Below are positions 24,387 through 33,591 of a stretch of DNA of 64,000 nucleotides, piece after piece. The first letter of the stretch is position 1, and each line of letters starts with the position of its first letter. Source of the stretch: Shewanella denitrificans OS217 (GTDB lineage Bacteria > Pseudomonadota > Gammaproteobacteria > Enterobacterales > Shewanellaceae); assembly GCF_000013765.1 (NCBI RefSeq), contig NC_007954.1, positions 2,356,001 to 2,420,000 of the forward strand. The letters are read 5' to 3'. The notes beneath the pieces are model-generated. The model ran no database searches. It was given only the letters and a program-made list of their open reading frames with translations, and was not told the DNA's origin. Both the position numbers and the translations under genes were made by a program.

Positions 24387-27300
24387 GCTTGAGCCTGATT
24401 AACCAGTTCAAGTAAGGCCTCAACCGGATGCTTAGGCGCAAACTCGGCAAAGCGTTTCACTTGGCTGCGACAGGAAAACCCTGACACTAGCACAGTGGCC
24501 TTGTCGGTCACTTTCTCAAGACTTGGTTGCCAAGACATGGCAAACAATTGCTTGGAATTATCCAAATTGACCTTTTCATGACCATAGGTGCCGGCCATAC
24601 CACAACAACCTAGTGCCACAGACTGGCAATCGGCACCAAAGTGCTTAAAAATGGTGCTCCACTCTTTGCCAGTATTGGGCTTAGCGGTGGATTCGGTGCA
24701 GTGGCTAAACCAGGTAAAACGCTTATCCGTCGCCGGTAAACTGGGCACTTGCTTTATGGCATCAATGAGCCATTCATTGGCGAGTTTCACCTCAAAATCA
24801 CCCCGACTTTTGCCGAGTATTTCATGGTATTCGTCCCGATAACACAAGACCAGGGCAGGATCTAAGCCCACCATGGGCATGCCCAGCGCCTGTAACTGAT
24901 TGAGGAAATCGGCGCTGGATTGGGCCATCTTGGCAAATTTTTCTAAAAAGCCCTTGATGTGGGTGGGCTTACCGTTAGGTTTGAAGGGCAAAAGCACAGG
25001 CTTTAAGCCCATGGCCTCGATAAGGCGAATAAAGTTATGCACCAATTTAGCATTATAGAAACTGTTGAAAGGGTCTTGCACCACCAGCACATATTGGCTG
25101 CGCGCATCTTCTGGAATGGCCTGCAACGCCTCTAAATCATAGCCGCGGCTACTGTGGCCATGAAGGCGTTGCTTTAGGGTCGGCACAGATAACGCCGGCG
25201 AGTCCACATAACCTAGGGCTTTCTCAATGGCCCAGCGGCTTAATCTATGCTGAGAAGCTAAGTTTATGAGTTTTGGCATGGTCGCCATTAGGGGCAATGC
25301 ATCTTCAATGCCTGCCACTAAATAATCTTTTGCGGGACGCAAATAACGTTTGTAATAAATATCAAAAAATTGTGCCCTGAACTTAGGTACGTCCACTTTT
25401 ACTGGACATTGGCTAGAGCAAGACTTACAGGCTAAACACCCCTGTAAGGACTCCATCACTTCGTGGGAGTAGTCATACTCTTGCTGACTCTTGATGGTGT
25501 TCTGCGCCCGTTGCAGCCAGCCTAAGGGCTTAGATTTGGCTAAGGCGTTGACATCCACCCCTTCGGCTTCCAGTAGTCTTAACCATTCACGCATTAAGCT
25601 AGTGCGGCCTTTGGGGGAATGGATGCGCTCACCTGTCACTTTAAACGAAGGGCACATGGGCGAGTAACTGCTGTAGTTAAAACACAAGCCATTGCCGTTA
25701 CAGTTCATCACATCGGGGAAGGCTTGCCTTACGTTAATAGGTATTTGTCGGTCAAAGCTGCCGCGCTTGGCGCTGTCCACATTAAACATCAAGGGACCAG
25801 TATCTTTTGGGGCCACCAGCTTACCTGGGTTTAAGCGATTATTAGGATCGAACAAGCCTTTGATTTGCTCAAGCACCCCATATAGCTCAGCACCAAATAC
25901 CGCAGGGCCATATTCACCGCGCACCCCTTTGCCGTGCTCACCCCACATCAGGCCGCCGTATTTAAGGGTGAGCGCCGCCACTTCATCGGAAATTAGCTTA
26001 AGAAGTTTTTCATCGTTTTCGTCACACATATCAAGGGCAGGACGCACATGTAATACACCCGCATCCACATGACCAAACATGCCGTATTGCAACTGATGAC
26101 CATCGAGCAATGCCCTGAATTCCATGATGAAATCGGCTAGGTTCTCAGGGGGCACAGCAGTATCTTCAGCAAAGGCGATGGGCTTACGACTGCCTTTGGT
26201 GGCGCCCAACAGCCCCACGGCTTTTTTACGCATGGCATAGATTTGCTCGATACTGGGCTTATCGGCGGTGATTTGAAACCCCACAATGCCGCAGGCTTCT
26301 GTCTCAAGCTGCTGCTTGAGCGTCGCTTCAAGGCTGGCAACTTTATCGGCAACCGTTTGCTCGTCACCGGCAAACTCCACCATATTAAGCCCTTCAATCA
26401 CCTTGTTGGGCACGGCTTGAATGTGTTCACTTACCGAATGCCAAATAATGTCTTCGCGGGCAAGGTTAAGCACTTTGGAGTCGACGGTTTCAACCACGGT
26501 GGCCTGGGCCGTCACCAAGGCAGGCGCATGCCGCAGGGCCGACTCGAAGGAGTCGTATTTGATATTGACCATCACCCGAGATTTTGGCAGCGGCGTTAAT
26601 GACACTTTGGCTTCAGTGATGAACGCCAAGGTGCCTTCTGAGCCGGTTAAAATGCGCGATAAATCAAACTGAGTTAATTCATCATTCCACACGTGCTTGA
26701 GATCGTACCCGGTTAAGAAACGGTTTAATTTGGGAAATTGGCGTTCAATCAACTCCCGCTTATCCCGGCACACTTTGGCAATAACATTGCTTATTTCAAG
26801 CCCAAGTGGATTGCTATTAGCATTGTTGTTATCAAGCTCAGCTAAGCTTACTGGCGTGGTCGTTAACACACTGCCATCGATTAACACGCTGGTAAGCCCA
26901 AGCACATGATCAGAGGTCTTACCGTACACTAAGGAGCCTGCGCCTGAGGCGTCGGTATTGATCATCCCGCCTAAGGTAGCGCGATTTGAGGTGGATAAAT
27001 CTGGGCTAAAAAAGAACCCGTGTGGGCGCAATGCATCGTTGAAGGCATCTTTGACCACGCCAGTTTGCACTCTTGCCCAACCTTCTTCGGCGTTGATTTC
27101 TAATACTTTATTGAAATAACGTGATAAATCAACAATTAACCCATGGGTTAACGACTGACCATTGGTGCCTGTACCACCGCCTCTGGGGCTGAAGGTGACC
27201 GCTTGGTATAGAGGGTTTGCCGCTAGCGTGAGCAGCAGGCATAAATCCTGTTGATCCTTAGGGTAAATCACCCCTTGAGGCAAAAATTGGTATACAGAAT

Positions 27301-27433
27301 TGTCCGTTGCCTGAACTAATCGAGCGCTGTAGCGCTTATCTATGTCTCCTTCAAATTCACTTTGCTCGAGTGCATCTAAAAAAGCTAAATAAACAGGTTC
27401 TAAGGTTTGTTGATGTGACAGCTGAGGCAACAT
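24383..27433 (-). CDS. ydiJ: FAD/[4Fe-4S] D-2-hydroxyglutarate dehydrogenase-type oxidoreductase YdiJ
   Basis: A large two-part flavoenzyme. The N-terminal half is an FAD-binding PCMH domain (FSPRGGGTGTNGQSL near residue 95) with an FAD-oxidase C-terminal domain ending HGKGVRGEYGP and LNPGKL. The C-terminal half contains an iron-sulphur ferredoxin segment (CLACKSCSSQCPVKVDVP) and cysteine-rich CCG-like domains (GCCGMAGTYG). E. coli YdiJ of the same build oxidises D-2-hydroxyglutarate. The ATG at 27433 gives 1016 residues starting MLPQLS, close to the E. coli protein; 18 further upstream residues would be unconserved. The downstream DUF1285 gene overlaps its stop by four bases. Confidence 0.92.
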   Translation of the reverse strand: MLPQLSHQQTLEPVYLAFLDALEQSEFEGDIDKRYSARLVQATDNSVYQFLPQGVIYPKDQQDLCLLLTLAANPLYQAVTFSPRGGGTGTNGQSLTHGLIVDLSRYFNKVLEINAEEGWARVQTGVVKDAFNDALRPHGFFFSPDLSTSNRATLGGMINTDASGAGSLVYGKTSDHVLGLTSVLIDGSVLTTTPVSLAELDNNNANSNPLGLEISNVIAKVCRDKRELIERQFPKLNRFLTGYDLKHVWNDELTQFDLSRILTGSEGTLAFITEAKVSLTPLPKSRVMVNIKYDSFESALRHAPALVTAQATVVETVDSKVLNLAREDIIWHSVSEHIQAVPNKVIEGLNMVEFAGDEQTVADKVASLEATLKQQLETEACGIVGFQITADKPSIEQIYAMRKKAVGLLGATKGSRKPIAFAEDTAVPPENLADFIMEFRALLDGHQLQYGMFGHVDAGVLHVRPALDMCDENDEKLLKLISDEVAALTLKYGGLMWGEHGKGVRGEYGPAVFGAELYGVLEQIKGLFDPNNRLNPGKLVAPKDTGPLMFNVDSAKRGSFDRQIPINVRQAFPDVMNCNGNGLCFNYSSYSPMCPSFKVTGERIHSPKGRTSLMREWLRLLEAEGVDVNALAKSKPLGWLQRAQNTIKSQQEYDYSHEVMESLQGCLACKSCSSQCPVKVDVPKFRAQFFDIYYKRYLRPAKDYLVAGIEDALPLMATMPKLINLASQHRLSRWAIEKALGYVDSPALSVPTLKQRLHGHSSRGYDLEALQAIPEDARSQYVLVVQDPFNSFYNAKLVHNFIRLIEAMGLKPVLLPFKPNGKPTHIKGFLEKFAKMAQSSADFLNQLQALGMPMVGLDPALVLCYRDEYHEILGKSRGDFEVKLANEWLIDAIKQVPSLPATDKRFTWFSHCTESTAKPNTGKEWSTIFKHFGADCQSVALGCCGMAGTYGHEKVNLDNSKQLFAMSWQPSLEKVTDKATVLVSGFSCRSQVKRFAEFAPKHPVEALLELVNQAQA

Positions 27434-27471
27434 AATCGATTTTCTGTAAATGATTGTAGTGCCAACATTAT

Positions 27472-27503
27472 AAACAAAAAAAGCCACAATAGAGTGGCTT
27501 TTT
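27472..27503 (-). terminator. Terminator of ppsA (minus strand)
   Basis: Read on the minus strand, AAAGCCAC and GTGGCTTT pair across a short loop and are followed by a T tract. It separates ppsA from ydiJ. Confidence 0.82.
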
Positions 27504-27566
27504 ATAGAAGATTTTTAAGACGATGTTTTCGCGGTTACCTCTTAAAAATCATTATTTCAAGGTTGT

Positions 27567-29942
27567 TTAACCCTTAGCGTGTTCTTTAGCTAGGTATAAC
27601 CAGGTATCGATCACTGTATCTGGGTTTAATGATACTGTGTCTATGCCCTGCTCCACTAGCCATGCAGCGAAGTCGGCGTGATCCGATGGACCTTGGCCAC
27701 AGATCCCCACATAGGCACCTTTGGCTTTTGCCGCTTTGATGGCCATGGCCAACAAGGCTTTAACTGCATCGTTACGTTCATCAAATAAATGACTGATGAT
27801 GCCTGAATCCCTGTCTAAGCCTAAAGTGAGCTGAGTCAAATCGTTCGAGCCGATAGAGAATCCATCGAAATGCTCAAGGAACTGATCCGCAAGCAAGGCA
27901 TTAGATGGCAATTCACACATCATGATGACCCGAAGACCATCTTTACCGCGCTCTAAGCCTTCAGCCTTAAGCAAGTCGATGACCTGAGCCGCTTCGCTTA
28001 CCGTACGTACGAAGGGGATCATGATCTCAACGTTAGTTAAGCCCATCTTGTTACGTACGCGCTTGATGGCTTCACATTCTAATGCGAAACAATCACGGAA
28101 TGATTCAGAAATGTAGCGGCTAGCACCACGGAAGCCCAGCATAGGGTTCTCTTCTTCTGGCTCATAGCGATCGCCGCCGACCAAGTTTGCGTATTCGTTT
28201 GACTTAAAGTCAGACATGCGCACTATGACTTTCTTCGGGTAGAAAGCAGAAGCGATAGTGGCAATACCTTCAACCAGACGGGCAATGTAGTACTCAACCG
28301 GTGAGTCATAACCTGCGATCATCTCGTTGATTTCAGTTTGTAGCGCCGCATCTTGCTGATTAAACTCGAGCAAGGCTTTAGGGTGAATACCTATCATGCG
28401 GTTGATGATGAACTCTAAACGGGCAAGGCCTACGCCTTCGTTTGGCAGACGAGCAAAATCAAAGGCTCTGTCTGGGTTACCCACGTTCATCATTATTTTC
28501 ATCGGTAAATCGGGCAATGAATCGACGCGATTGGTGATGATTTCAAAATCTTGCTTACCTGAGTAGATAAATCCTGTGTCGCCTTCGGCACATGACACAG
28601 TCACAATATCACCCGTCTTGATGCGGTCAGTGACATCGCCACAACCGACAACCGCTGGCACGCCTAATTCACGAGCGATAATCGCAGCATGGCAAGTACG
28701 GCCGCCGCGGTTAGTCACAATCGCGCTAGCGCGCTTCATGATAGGTTCCCAGTCGGGATCTGTCATGTCGGTTACCAGTACATCGCCTGGCTCAATTTGA
28801 TCCATATCTGCGATTGAAGACAAGACTTTAGCCACGCCAGTACCGATTTTATGACCGATAGCGCGACCTTCGCACATCACAGTGCCCTTGGTCTTGAGGT
28901 GATAACGCTCGATAAGTTGCACATCTTCACGGCTACGCACGGTTTCAGGACGCGCCTGAACGATATAAAGCTTGCCATCATTACCGTCTTTTGCCCATTC
29001 GATGTCCATTGGACGACCATAATGTTGCTCGATAACCATAGCTTGCTTAGCCAGCTCCATGACTTCAGCATCGTTGATTGAGAACTGACGGCGCTGCTCG
29101 CTTGCCACGTCTTCAATCTTAACTTGCTTACCATGAGCGGCATCATCTGAGTAAACCATCTGAATAAGCTTGCTGCCGATATTACGACGCACTACTGCGT
29201 CATGGCCTTGGCTTAGAATGGGCTTGTGAACATAAAATTCATCAGGGTTAACCGCGCCCTGCACCACCATTTCACCTAGACCAAATGATGAAGTGATAAA
29301 CACCACATCATTGTTGCCAGATTCGGTGTCCATGGTGAACATCACCCCGGATGAGGCTTTGTCTGAACGCACCATGCGCTGTACACCGGCCGATAATGCT
29401 ACGCCGTGGTGCTCGTAGCCTTGGTGTACACGATAAGAAATCGCGCGGTCATTAAATAAGGAAGCATAAACGTGTTTAATGGCCACCAACACAGAGTCGA
29501 AGCCTTTTACGTTTAGGAAGGTTTCTTGTTGGCCTGCAAATGAGGCGTCTGGCATGTCTTCTGCTGTGGCTGATGAGCGCACGGCGAAAGAGGCTTCTGT
29601 GGTTTCGCTGGCCAATTTCTCGTAAGCTTGGCGAATCGCGGTTTCTAACTCGGGCTGAAACGGGGTGTCGATAACCCACTGTCTGATCTGTGCACCCACT
29701 TTAGCAAGTGCTTTGACATCGTCTACATCCAAATTGTTGAGTACGTCATAGATTTTCTGGTTAACACCGCTTTGTTCAAGGAATTCATTGAACGCATGAG
29801 ATGTGGTCGCAAATCCGCCAGGTACTTGAACACCAGCATTTGCCAGGTTACTGATCATCTCTCCAAGGGACGCGTTCTTACCGCCCACCTTGTCTACGTC
29901 ACCCATGCCTAATTCTTGATACCAGAGTATGTATTGCTGCAC
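27567..29942 (-). CDS. ppsA: Phosphoenolpyruvate synthase
   Basis: PpsA makes PEP from pyruvate and ATP, the first gluconeogenic step from pyruvate or lactate. The 791-residue protein has the N-terminal ATP-grasp-like domain (VGGKNASLGEM, FAVRSSATAEDMPDASFAGQ), the mobile phosphohistidine domain with His418 in GGRTCHAAIIARELG, and the C-terminal TIM barrel with GSNDLTQLTLGLDRDSG and CGQGPSDH. Thr416 next to the histidine is the residue targeted by the regulatory kinase encoded divergently (ppsR). Translation starts at GTG 29942 behind GGAGAG. Confidence 0.97.
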   Translation of the reverse strand: MQQYILWYQELGMGDVDKVGGKNASLGEMISNLANAGVQVPGGFATTSHAFNEFLEQSGVNQKIYDVLNNLDVDDVKALAKVGAQIRQWVIDTPFQPELETAIRQAYEKLASETTEASFAVRSSATAEDMPDASFAGQQETFLNVKGFDSVLVAIKHVYASLFNDRAISYRVHQGYEHHGVALSAGVQRMVRSDKASSGVMFTMDTESGNNDVVFITSSFGLGEMVVQGAVNPDEFYVHKPILSQGHDAVVRRNIGSKLIQMVYSDDAAHGKQVKIEDVASEQRRQFSINDAEVMELAKQAMVIEQHYGRPMDIEWAKDGNDGKLYIVQARPETVRSREDVQLIERYHLKTKGTVMCEGRAIGHKIGTGVAKVLSSIADMDQIEPGDVLVTDMTDPDWEPIMKRASAIVTNRGGRTCHAAIIARELGVPAVVGCGDVTDRIKTGDIVTVSCAEGDTGFIYSGKQDFEIITNRVDSLPDLPMKIMMNVGNPDRAFDFARLPNEGVGLARLEFIINRMIGIHPKALLEFNQQDAALQTEINEMIAGYDSPVEYYIARLVEGIATIASAFYPKKVIVRMSDFKSNEYANLVGGDRYEPEEENPMLGFRGASRYISESFRDCFALECEAIKRVRNKMGLTNVEIMIPFVRTVSEAAQVIDLLKAEGLERGKDGLRVIMMCELPSNALLADQFLEHFDGFSIGSNDLTQLTLGLDRDSGIISHLFDERNDAVKALLAMAIKAAKAKGAYVGICGQGPSDHADFAAWLVEQGIDTVSLNPDTVIDTWLYLAKEHAKG

Positions 29943-30066
29943 AGTTCTCTCTCCGCAAGTTTATTTCAGTGGCCCCTTCACACCAGGGCAGCGGCATTTT
30001 ACACTCCCACACAAGAAGCGTAAATCTATAATTTCATTTGTAATTTTATTACTACAAGAGGTCATA

Positions 30067-30879
30067 ATGGCACCAAGAGTATTCTACATATCTGATGGCA
30101 CAGCCATCACAGCTGAAGTGTTTGGACACGCGGTCCTATCGCAATTTCCAATAGAGTTTGAAGCACTTACCATTCCTTTTGTGGAAACATTAGTCAAAGC
30201 TGAAAAAGTAAAGCTGCAAATAAATGATTGTTTTATTACAACAGGTGAGCGACCACTTGTGTTCCATTCCATCGTCAATCCGGACATTCGAAATGTGATT
30301 TATTCCAGTGAAGGCATGGATTATGATTTTTTGAACACCTTTGTGGCGCCCCTTGAGCAACATTTAGGCATTCAAGCCTGCCCTGTGCTGCACCGTACTC
30401 ATGGTAAAGGCAATCACAGCTATGAAGCCCGCATCGACGCGATAAATTTCTCTATGGAAAACGATGACGGTCAAACCATGAAGCACATGGATAAAGCCGA
30501 CATTATTCTGTTAGGTGTATCCCGCTGTGGTAAGACGCCTTCCAGCCTGTACTTATCTATGCAGTTTGGCATTAAGGCCGCCAACTACCCCTTCACCGAA
30601 GATGACATGGACAACCTTAAGTTGCCTGACGCCTTAAAACGCAATAAAAACAAACTGTTTGGCTTAACCATAGATCCCAATCGTCTCCATGAAATCCGTC
30701 AATCTCGGATGGAAAACAGCCGCTACTCCTCACTAAGGCAGTGCCGTTTAGAAGTCAAAGAAGTGGAGATGATGTACAAGCGTGAGCGCATTCCTTTTGT
30801 GGATACCACCAACCATTCGGTGGAAGAAATTGCCACTAAAATCTTAGATGTGACAGGTTTAGCACGGCATATGTTCTAA
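30067..30879 (+). CDS. ppsR: PEP synthase regulatory protein (kinase/pyrophosphorylase) PpsR
   Basis: PpsR inactivates PEP synthase by ADP-dependent phosphorylation of the threonine beside its catalytic histidine and reverses this with inorganic phosphate. The protein is 270 residues, with the family N-terminus RVFYISDGTAITAEVFGHA and the P-loop GVSRCGKTPSS at 150–160. The ATG at 30067 has an AAGAGGT ribosome site; the frame stays open upstream, but those residues are unconserved. It is divergent from ppsA, 124 bases away, and DAHP synthase follows, the same order as ppsA–ydiA–aroH in E. coli. Confidence 0.96.
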   Translation: MAPRVFYISDGTAITAEVFGHAVLSQFPIEFEALTIPFVETLVKAEKVKLQINDCFITTGERPLVFHSIVNPDIRNVIYSSEGMDYDFLNTFVAPLEQHLGIQACPVLHRTHGKGNHSYEARIDAINFSMENDDGQTMKHMDKADIILLGVSRCGKTPSSLYLSMQFGIKAANYPFTEDDMDNLKLPDALKRNKNKLFGLTIDPNRLHEIRQSRMENSRYSSLRQCRLEVKEVEMMYKRERIPFVDTTNHSVEEIATKILDVTGLARHMF

Positions 30880-31073
30880 CTCATGAACAATCTAGGTTTA
30901 CTTTTGGGCCTGATGCAAGATGACAATAAGATCATTCTTTTAGGCCAAGTCAATGTTAATGAGGATATTTCAATGACCACAATCGGTTTTTTGCCGTGTG
31001 CATTGTGGCCGAATTGGTTATAATCCCGAGCAATATTAAATCAAGAAGCATCCATGCTAGCGCGGTATATTGA

Positions 31074-32141
31074 ATGACAATTAAAACAGACGAACTTCGT
31101 ACATCCTTATTATGTAAAGTGATTTCACCAGCACAGCTCGCTTCTGAATACCCTCTCACTCAAGATGCTGCCGATTATTTGGTGCAACAGCGCCGTGAAG
31201 TTGAAGCCATTATCGCAGGTGAAGATCAGCGTTTATTGGTGATCATAGGCCCTTGCTCCATTCACGACACTAAAGCCGCACTTGAATATGCCGAGCGTTT
31301 AGCCGCATTGCACCACGAGCTTAAAGATGATTTGTGTATTTTAATGCGAGTGTATTTTGAAAAGCCGCGCACCATAGTGGGTTGGAAAGGACTCATTTCA
31401 GATCCCGATCTCGATGGTAGCTTCAGCCCCAATAAAGGCCTACGTATGGCCCGTGAATTATTGCAGCAAATTACCGAATTAAAACTGCCCATCGCCACCG
31501 AGTTCTTAGATATGGTGAACGGTCAGTATATTGCCGACTTAATTACTTGGGGGGCTATCGGTGCCCGCACCACAGAAAGCCAAATTCACCGTGAAATGGC
31601 CTCGGCATTATCATGTCCTGTGGGCTTTAAAAATGGCACAGACGGCAACATCAGTATTGCCGTCGATGCAGTGCGCGCCGCCGCCGCACCCCATATCTTC
31701 TACTCGCCAGATAAAGATGGCGCCATGGCCGTGTATCGCACTCACGGTAACCCTTATGGCCACATCATACTTCGTGGCGGTAAGACCCCAAATTACAGCG
31801 CCGAAGATATAGAAGTCGCCCGCGCCAAACTGGAACACGTGGGTGTAACCCAGCGCATGGTGGTGGATTTCAGTCACGGTAACAGTGAAAAGAAGCACAA
31901 AAATCAGCTCAATGTGGCCGACAGCATCATGGCGCAGTTACGCGCTGGCAGCACAGCCATCGCAGGCATCATGGCAGAGAGTTTTATGATTGAAGGCAAT
32001 CAAAAGGTGATCACAGGTGAACCCCTAGTTTACGGTCAAAGCATCACAGATGCTTGCCTGCACTGGAGCGACTCTGAAAAACTACTGCGTGATTTAGCCC
32101 AAGCCGCTAAAGATCGTAAGGCGCTGCTATATAATGCGTAA
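31074..32141 (+). CDS. 3-deoxy-7-phosphoheptulonate (DAHP) synthase, class I
   Basis: This enzyme condenses PEP with erythrose 4-phosphate to begin aromatic amino acid synthesis. At 355 residues it has the class I landmarks GPCSIHD (metal and PEP site), RVYFEKPRTIVGWKGL, PVGFKNGTDG, LRGGKTPNY and VDFSHGNS. E. coli has three feedback-sensitive forms; position after ppsR corresponds to aroH (Trp-sensitive), but I cannot assign the allosteric class from sequence alone, so no symbol is given. A TATAAT hexamer at 31019–31024, 50 bases before the ATG, is a plausible −10 element, although no good −35 partner is apparent. No strong ribosome site precedes the ATG. Confidence 0.93.
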   Translation: MTIKTDELRTSLLCKVISPAQLASEYPLTQDAADYLVQQRREVEAIIAGEDQRLLVIIGPCSIHDTKAALEYAERLAALHHELKDDLCILMRVYFEKPRTIVGWKGLISDPDLDGSFSPNKGLRMARELLQQITELKLPIATEFLDMVNGQYIADLITWGAIGARTTESQIHREMASALSCPVGFKNGTDGNISIAVDAVRAAAAPHIFYSPDKDGAMAVYRTHGNPYGHIILRGGKTPNYSAEDIEVARAKLEHVGVTQRMVVDFSHGNSEKKHKNQLNVADSIMAQLRAGSTAIAGIMAESFMIEGNQKVITGEPLVYGQSITDACLHWSDSEKLLRDLAQAAKDRKALLYNA

Positions 32142-32224
32142 TTTAAGCCAATATTAATCAAGTTGTATTTAATTGAAAGCTCATGAAATATAGCTACGAA
32201 TGGACATTGAAGATACAGCTTAGC

Positions 32225-32719
32225 TTAAGCACTTAATGCCAACGTCGCACTGATTTGACGCTGTATTGCCAGTTGGTCGATGAAGTGCATCTGATTAAAG
32301 TCGGGCAACTTAGGGATGGCATTATCTTGTCGCAAGCGAGTTAAGGGGTCGCAATTACTCAGTGCAAGCGCCATATCATCTGAGGTATGGCCGCGAATGA
32401 CTAAGGCTTCTGGAGTGAGCGCTTGAGCTAACTGAAATCCTCGCAGCCCTTGTTGATAATAAACCTGTGCATTATCGGTTAGCGGCTCAGTGGTCGAAAG
32501 ATCGGCAATTAGCGCTTGAGGCTTTGGAATTTCAAATTGTTTGGTTAACTTTTCTGCTTGGGATAAATCACTGTCTATTTGAAATTGCGCCTGATCTCTG
32601 GCGTCTGCCGATAGCATAGCCAAAATCAAGCCAAATTCTCCCCGTCTGTGGTGCTCAATCGCTTGATTCAAGCGATTGCCACATTGTGACTCATTGACTA
32701 AGGGAAACTCAATTTGCAT
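32225..32719 (-). CDS. VC2046/SO_2500-like small conserved protein
   Basis: A 164-residue protein resembling the conserved VC2046/SO_2500 family of Vibrio and Shewanella, whose function is unknown. It appears soluble, acidic and mostly helical, with no signal peptide or recognised motif; SDDMALALSNCDPLTRLRQDN is the most conserved-looking part. I chose ATG 32719 (MQIEFPLVNES); seven extra upstream residues are possible but look unlike a protein start. It stands alone between DAHP synthase and the tRNA-Tyr cluster. The family assignment is from memory and moderate in certainty. Confidence 0.7.
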   Translation of the reverse strand: MQIEFPLVNESQCGNRLNQAIEHHRRGEFGLILAMLSADARDQAQFQIDSDLSQAEKLTKQFEIPKPQALIADLSTTEPLTDNAQVYYQQGLRGFQLAQALTPEALVIRGHTSDDMALALSNCDPLTRLRQDNAIPKLPDFNQMHFIDQLAIQRQISATLALSA

Positions 32720-32820
32720 AAAAAAACGCCACCAAAACAACTCGTTGGTTGATTAACTACCGGGATTGATACTTAATCGACCAGTTGAAGCATTACTTGA
32801 GTTTTATTTCAGTTTTACGC

Positions 32821-32849
32821 TTTACATGCTTAATGTTTCTGACTACTAT
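32821..32849 (+). promoter_or_regulatory. Sigma-70 promoter of the tRNA-Tyr cluster
   Basis: TTTACA (32821–32826), a 17-base spacer and TACTAT (32844–32849) are followed by a GC-rich discriminator TGCCGCC, the arrangement expected of a growth-rate- and ppGpp-controlled stable RNA promoter. Transcription would start about nine bases before the first tRNA. Confidence 0.75.
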
Positions 32850-32864
32850 TGCCGCCGCAATTGA

Positions 32865-32949
32865 GGAGGGGTTCCCGAGTGGCCAAAGGGATCAGACTGT
32901 AAATCTGACGGCTCAGCCTTCGAAGGTTCGAATCCTTCTCCCTCCACCA
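32865..32949 (+). tRNA. tRNA-Tyr (GTA), copy 1
   Basis: An 85-base class II tRNA with anticodon GTA in GACTGTAAATC, a long variable arm, GGTTCGAATCC T-arm and encoded CCA. It is identical to the two copies that follow and close to E. coli tRNA-Tyr. Confidence 0.98.
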
Positions 32950-33040
32950 TTTGCGTCTAGTGTGTTATCAAATTACTCCTGAGTAATAACGGATAACCGG
33001 CTAGAAAGTACGGCATAGTCCAAGTAAAAAAGATATTGTT

Positions 33041-33125
33041 GGAGGGGTTCCCGAGTGGCCAAAGGGATCAGACTGTAAATCTGACGGCTCAGCCTTCGAA
33101 GGTTCGAATCCTTCTCCCTCCACCA
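33041..33125 (+). tRNA. tRNA-Tyr (GTA), copy 2
   Basis: Identical to copy 1 over all 85 bases, including CCA. It is separated from copy 1 by 91 unrelated bases, so the copies are processed from a common transcript or arose by duplication of the gene without its flanks. Confidence 0.98.
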
Positions 33126-33201
33126 TCTTTTTTAACTCAGTTTTTGTCATGCTAAAGTTTTAGGTTCCATCGTTAGTAAGCCACTAACGTGCTTTATCAG
33201 T

Positions 33202-33286
33202 GGAGGGGTTCCCGAGTGGCCAAAGGGATCAGACTGTAAATCTGACGGCTCAGCCTTCGAAGGTTCGAATCCTTCTCCCTCCACCA
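33202..33286 (+). tRNA. tRNA-Tyr (GTA), copy 3
   Basis: Identical to copies 1 and 2 over all 85 bases, with encoded CCA. A 76-base spacer separates it from copy 2. A short T tract follows but no clear terminator hairpin is visible. Confidence 0.98.
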
Positions 33287-33591
33287 CTTTTTCTATCCGC
33301 ACTATCCGCACTATCTACTCTATGTAGTTCACCTCTTTCACTTTATCTCTCTCGCTTGCTCTCTCATAATAAAAAATTAATCATCCGCTTAACCTTTCAG
33401 CTCAAATACTGTGCATAGCATCCCCCAAGCACTTTTCCGGCAGCATTGTTATAAAACACCCGTCATCCTGCATATCGACTCACTCAATGACCATTTTGTT
33501 TGCTTATTTAGCTAAGCACTGTCGATGGGGCTATTTATTGTTATGCTTTTTTATTATGATTTATATCATTTTGTGTTTATAGGGTTTTACC
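33287..33591. other. Gap between tRNA-Tyr cluster and PLP enzyme
   Basis: These 305 bases contain no credible gene. A short tandem ATCCGCACT pair follows the last tRNA. The 3' half is very AT-rich (TTATTATGATTTATATC near 33550) and probably contains the promoter of the following gene. Confidence 0.55.

Noticed and set aside
30883..31023. A 46-codon open frame between ppsR and DAHP synthase, considered as a leader peptide
   Set aside because: No run of aromatic codons, no attenuator hairpin pair and no good ribosome site, so an attenuation leader is not supported.
31100..31130. A TyrR-box-like TGTAAA half-site at the start of the DAHP synthase gene
   Set aside because: The second half (TTTACA at the right spacing) is missing and the site is inside the coding region.
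32785..33418. Open frames running through the tRNA-Tyr genes (peptides such as EGFPSGQRDQTVNLT)
   Set aside because: They are translations of the tRNA sequence itself, repeated because the tRNAs are identical. No ribosome site or independent coding signal.
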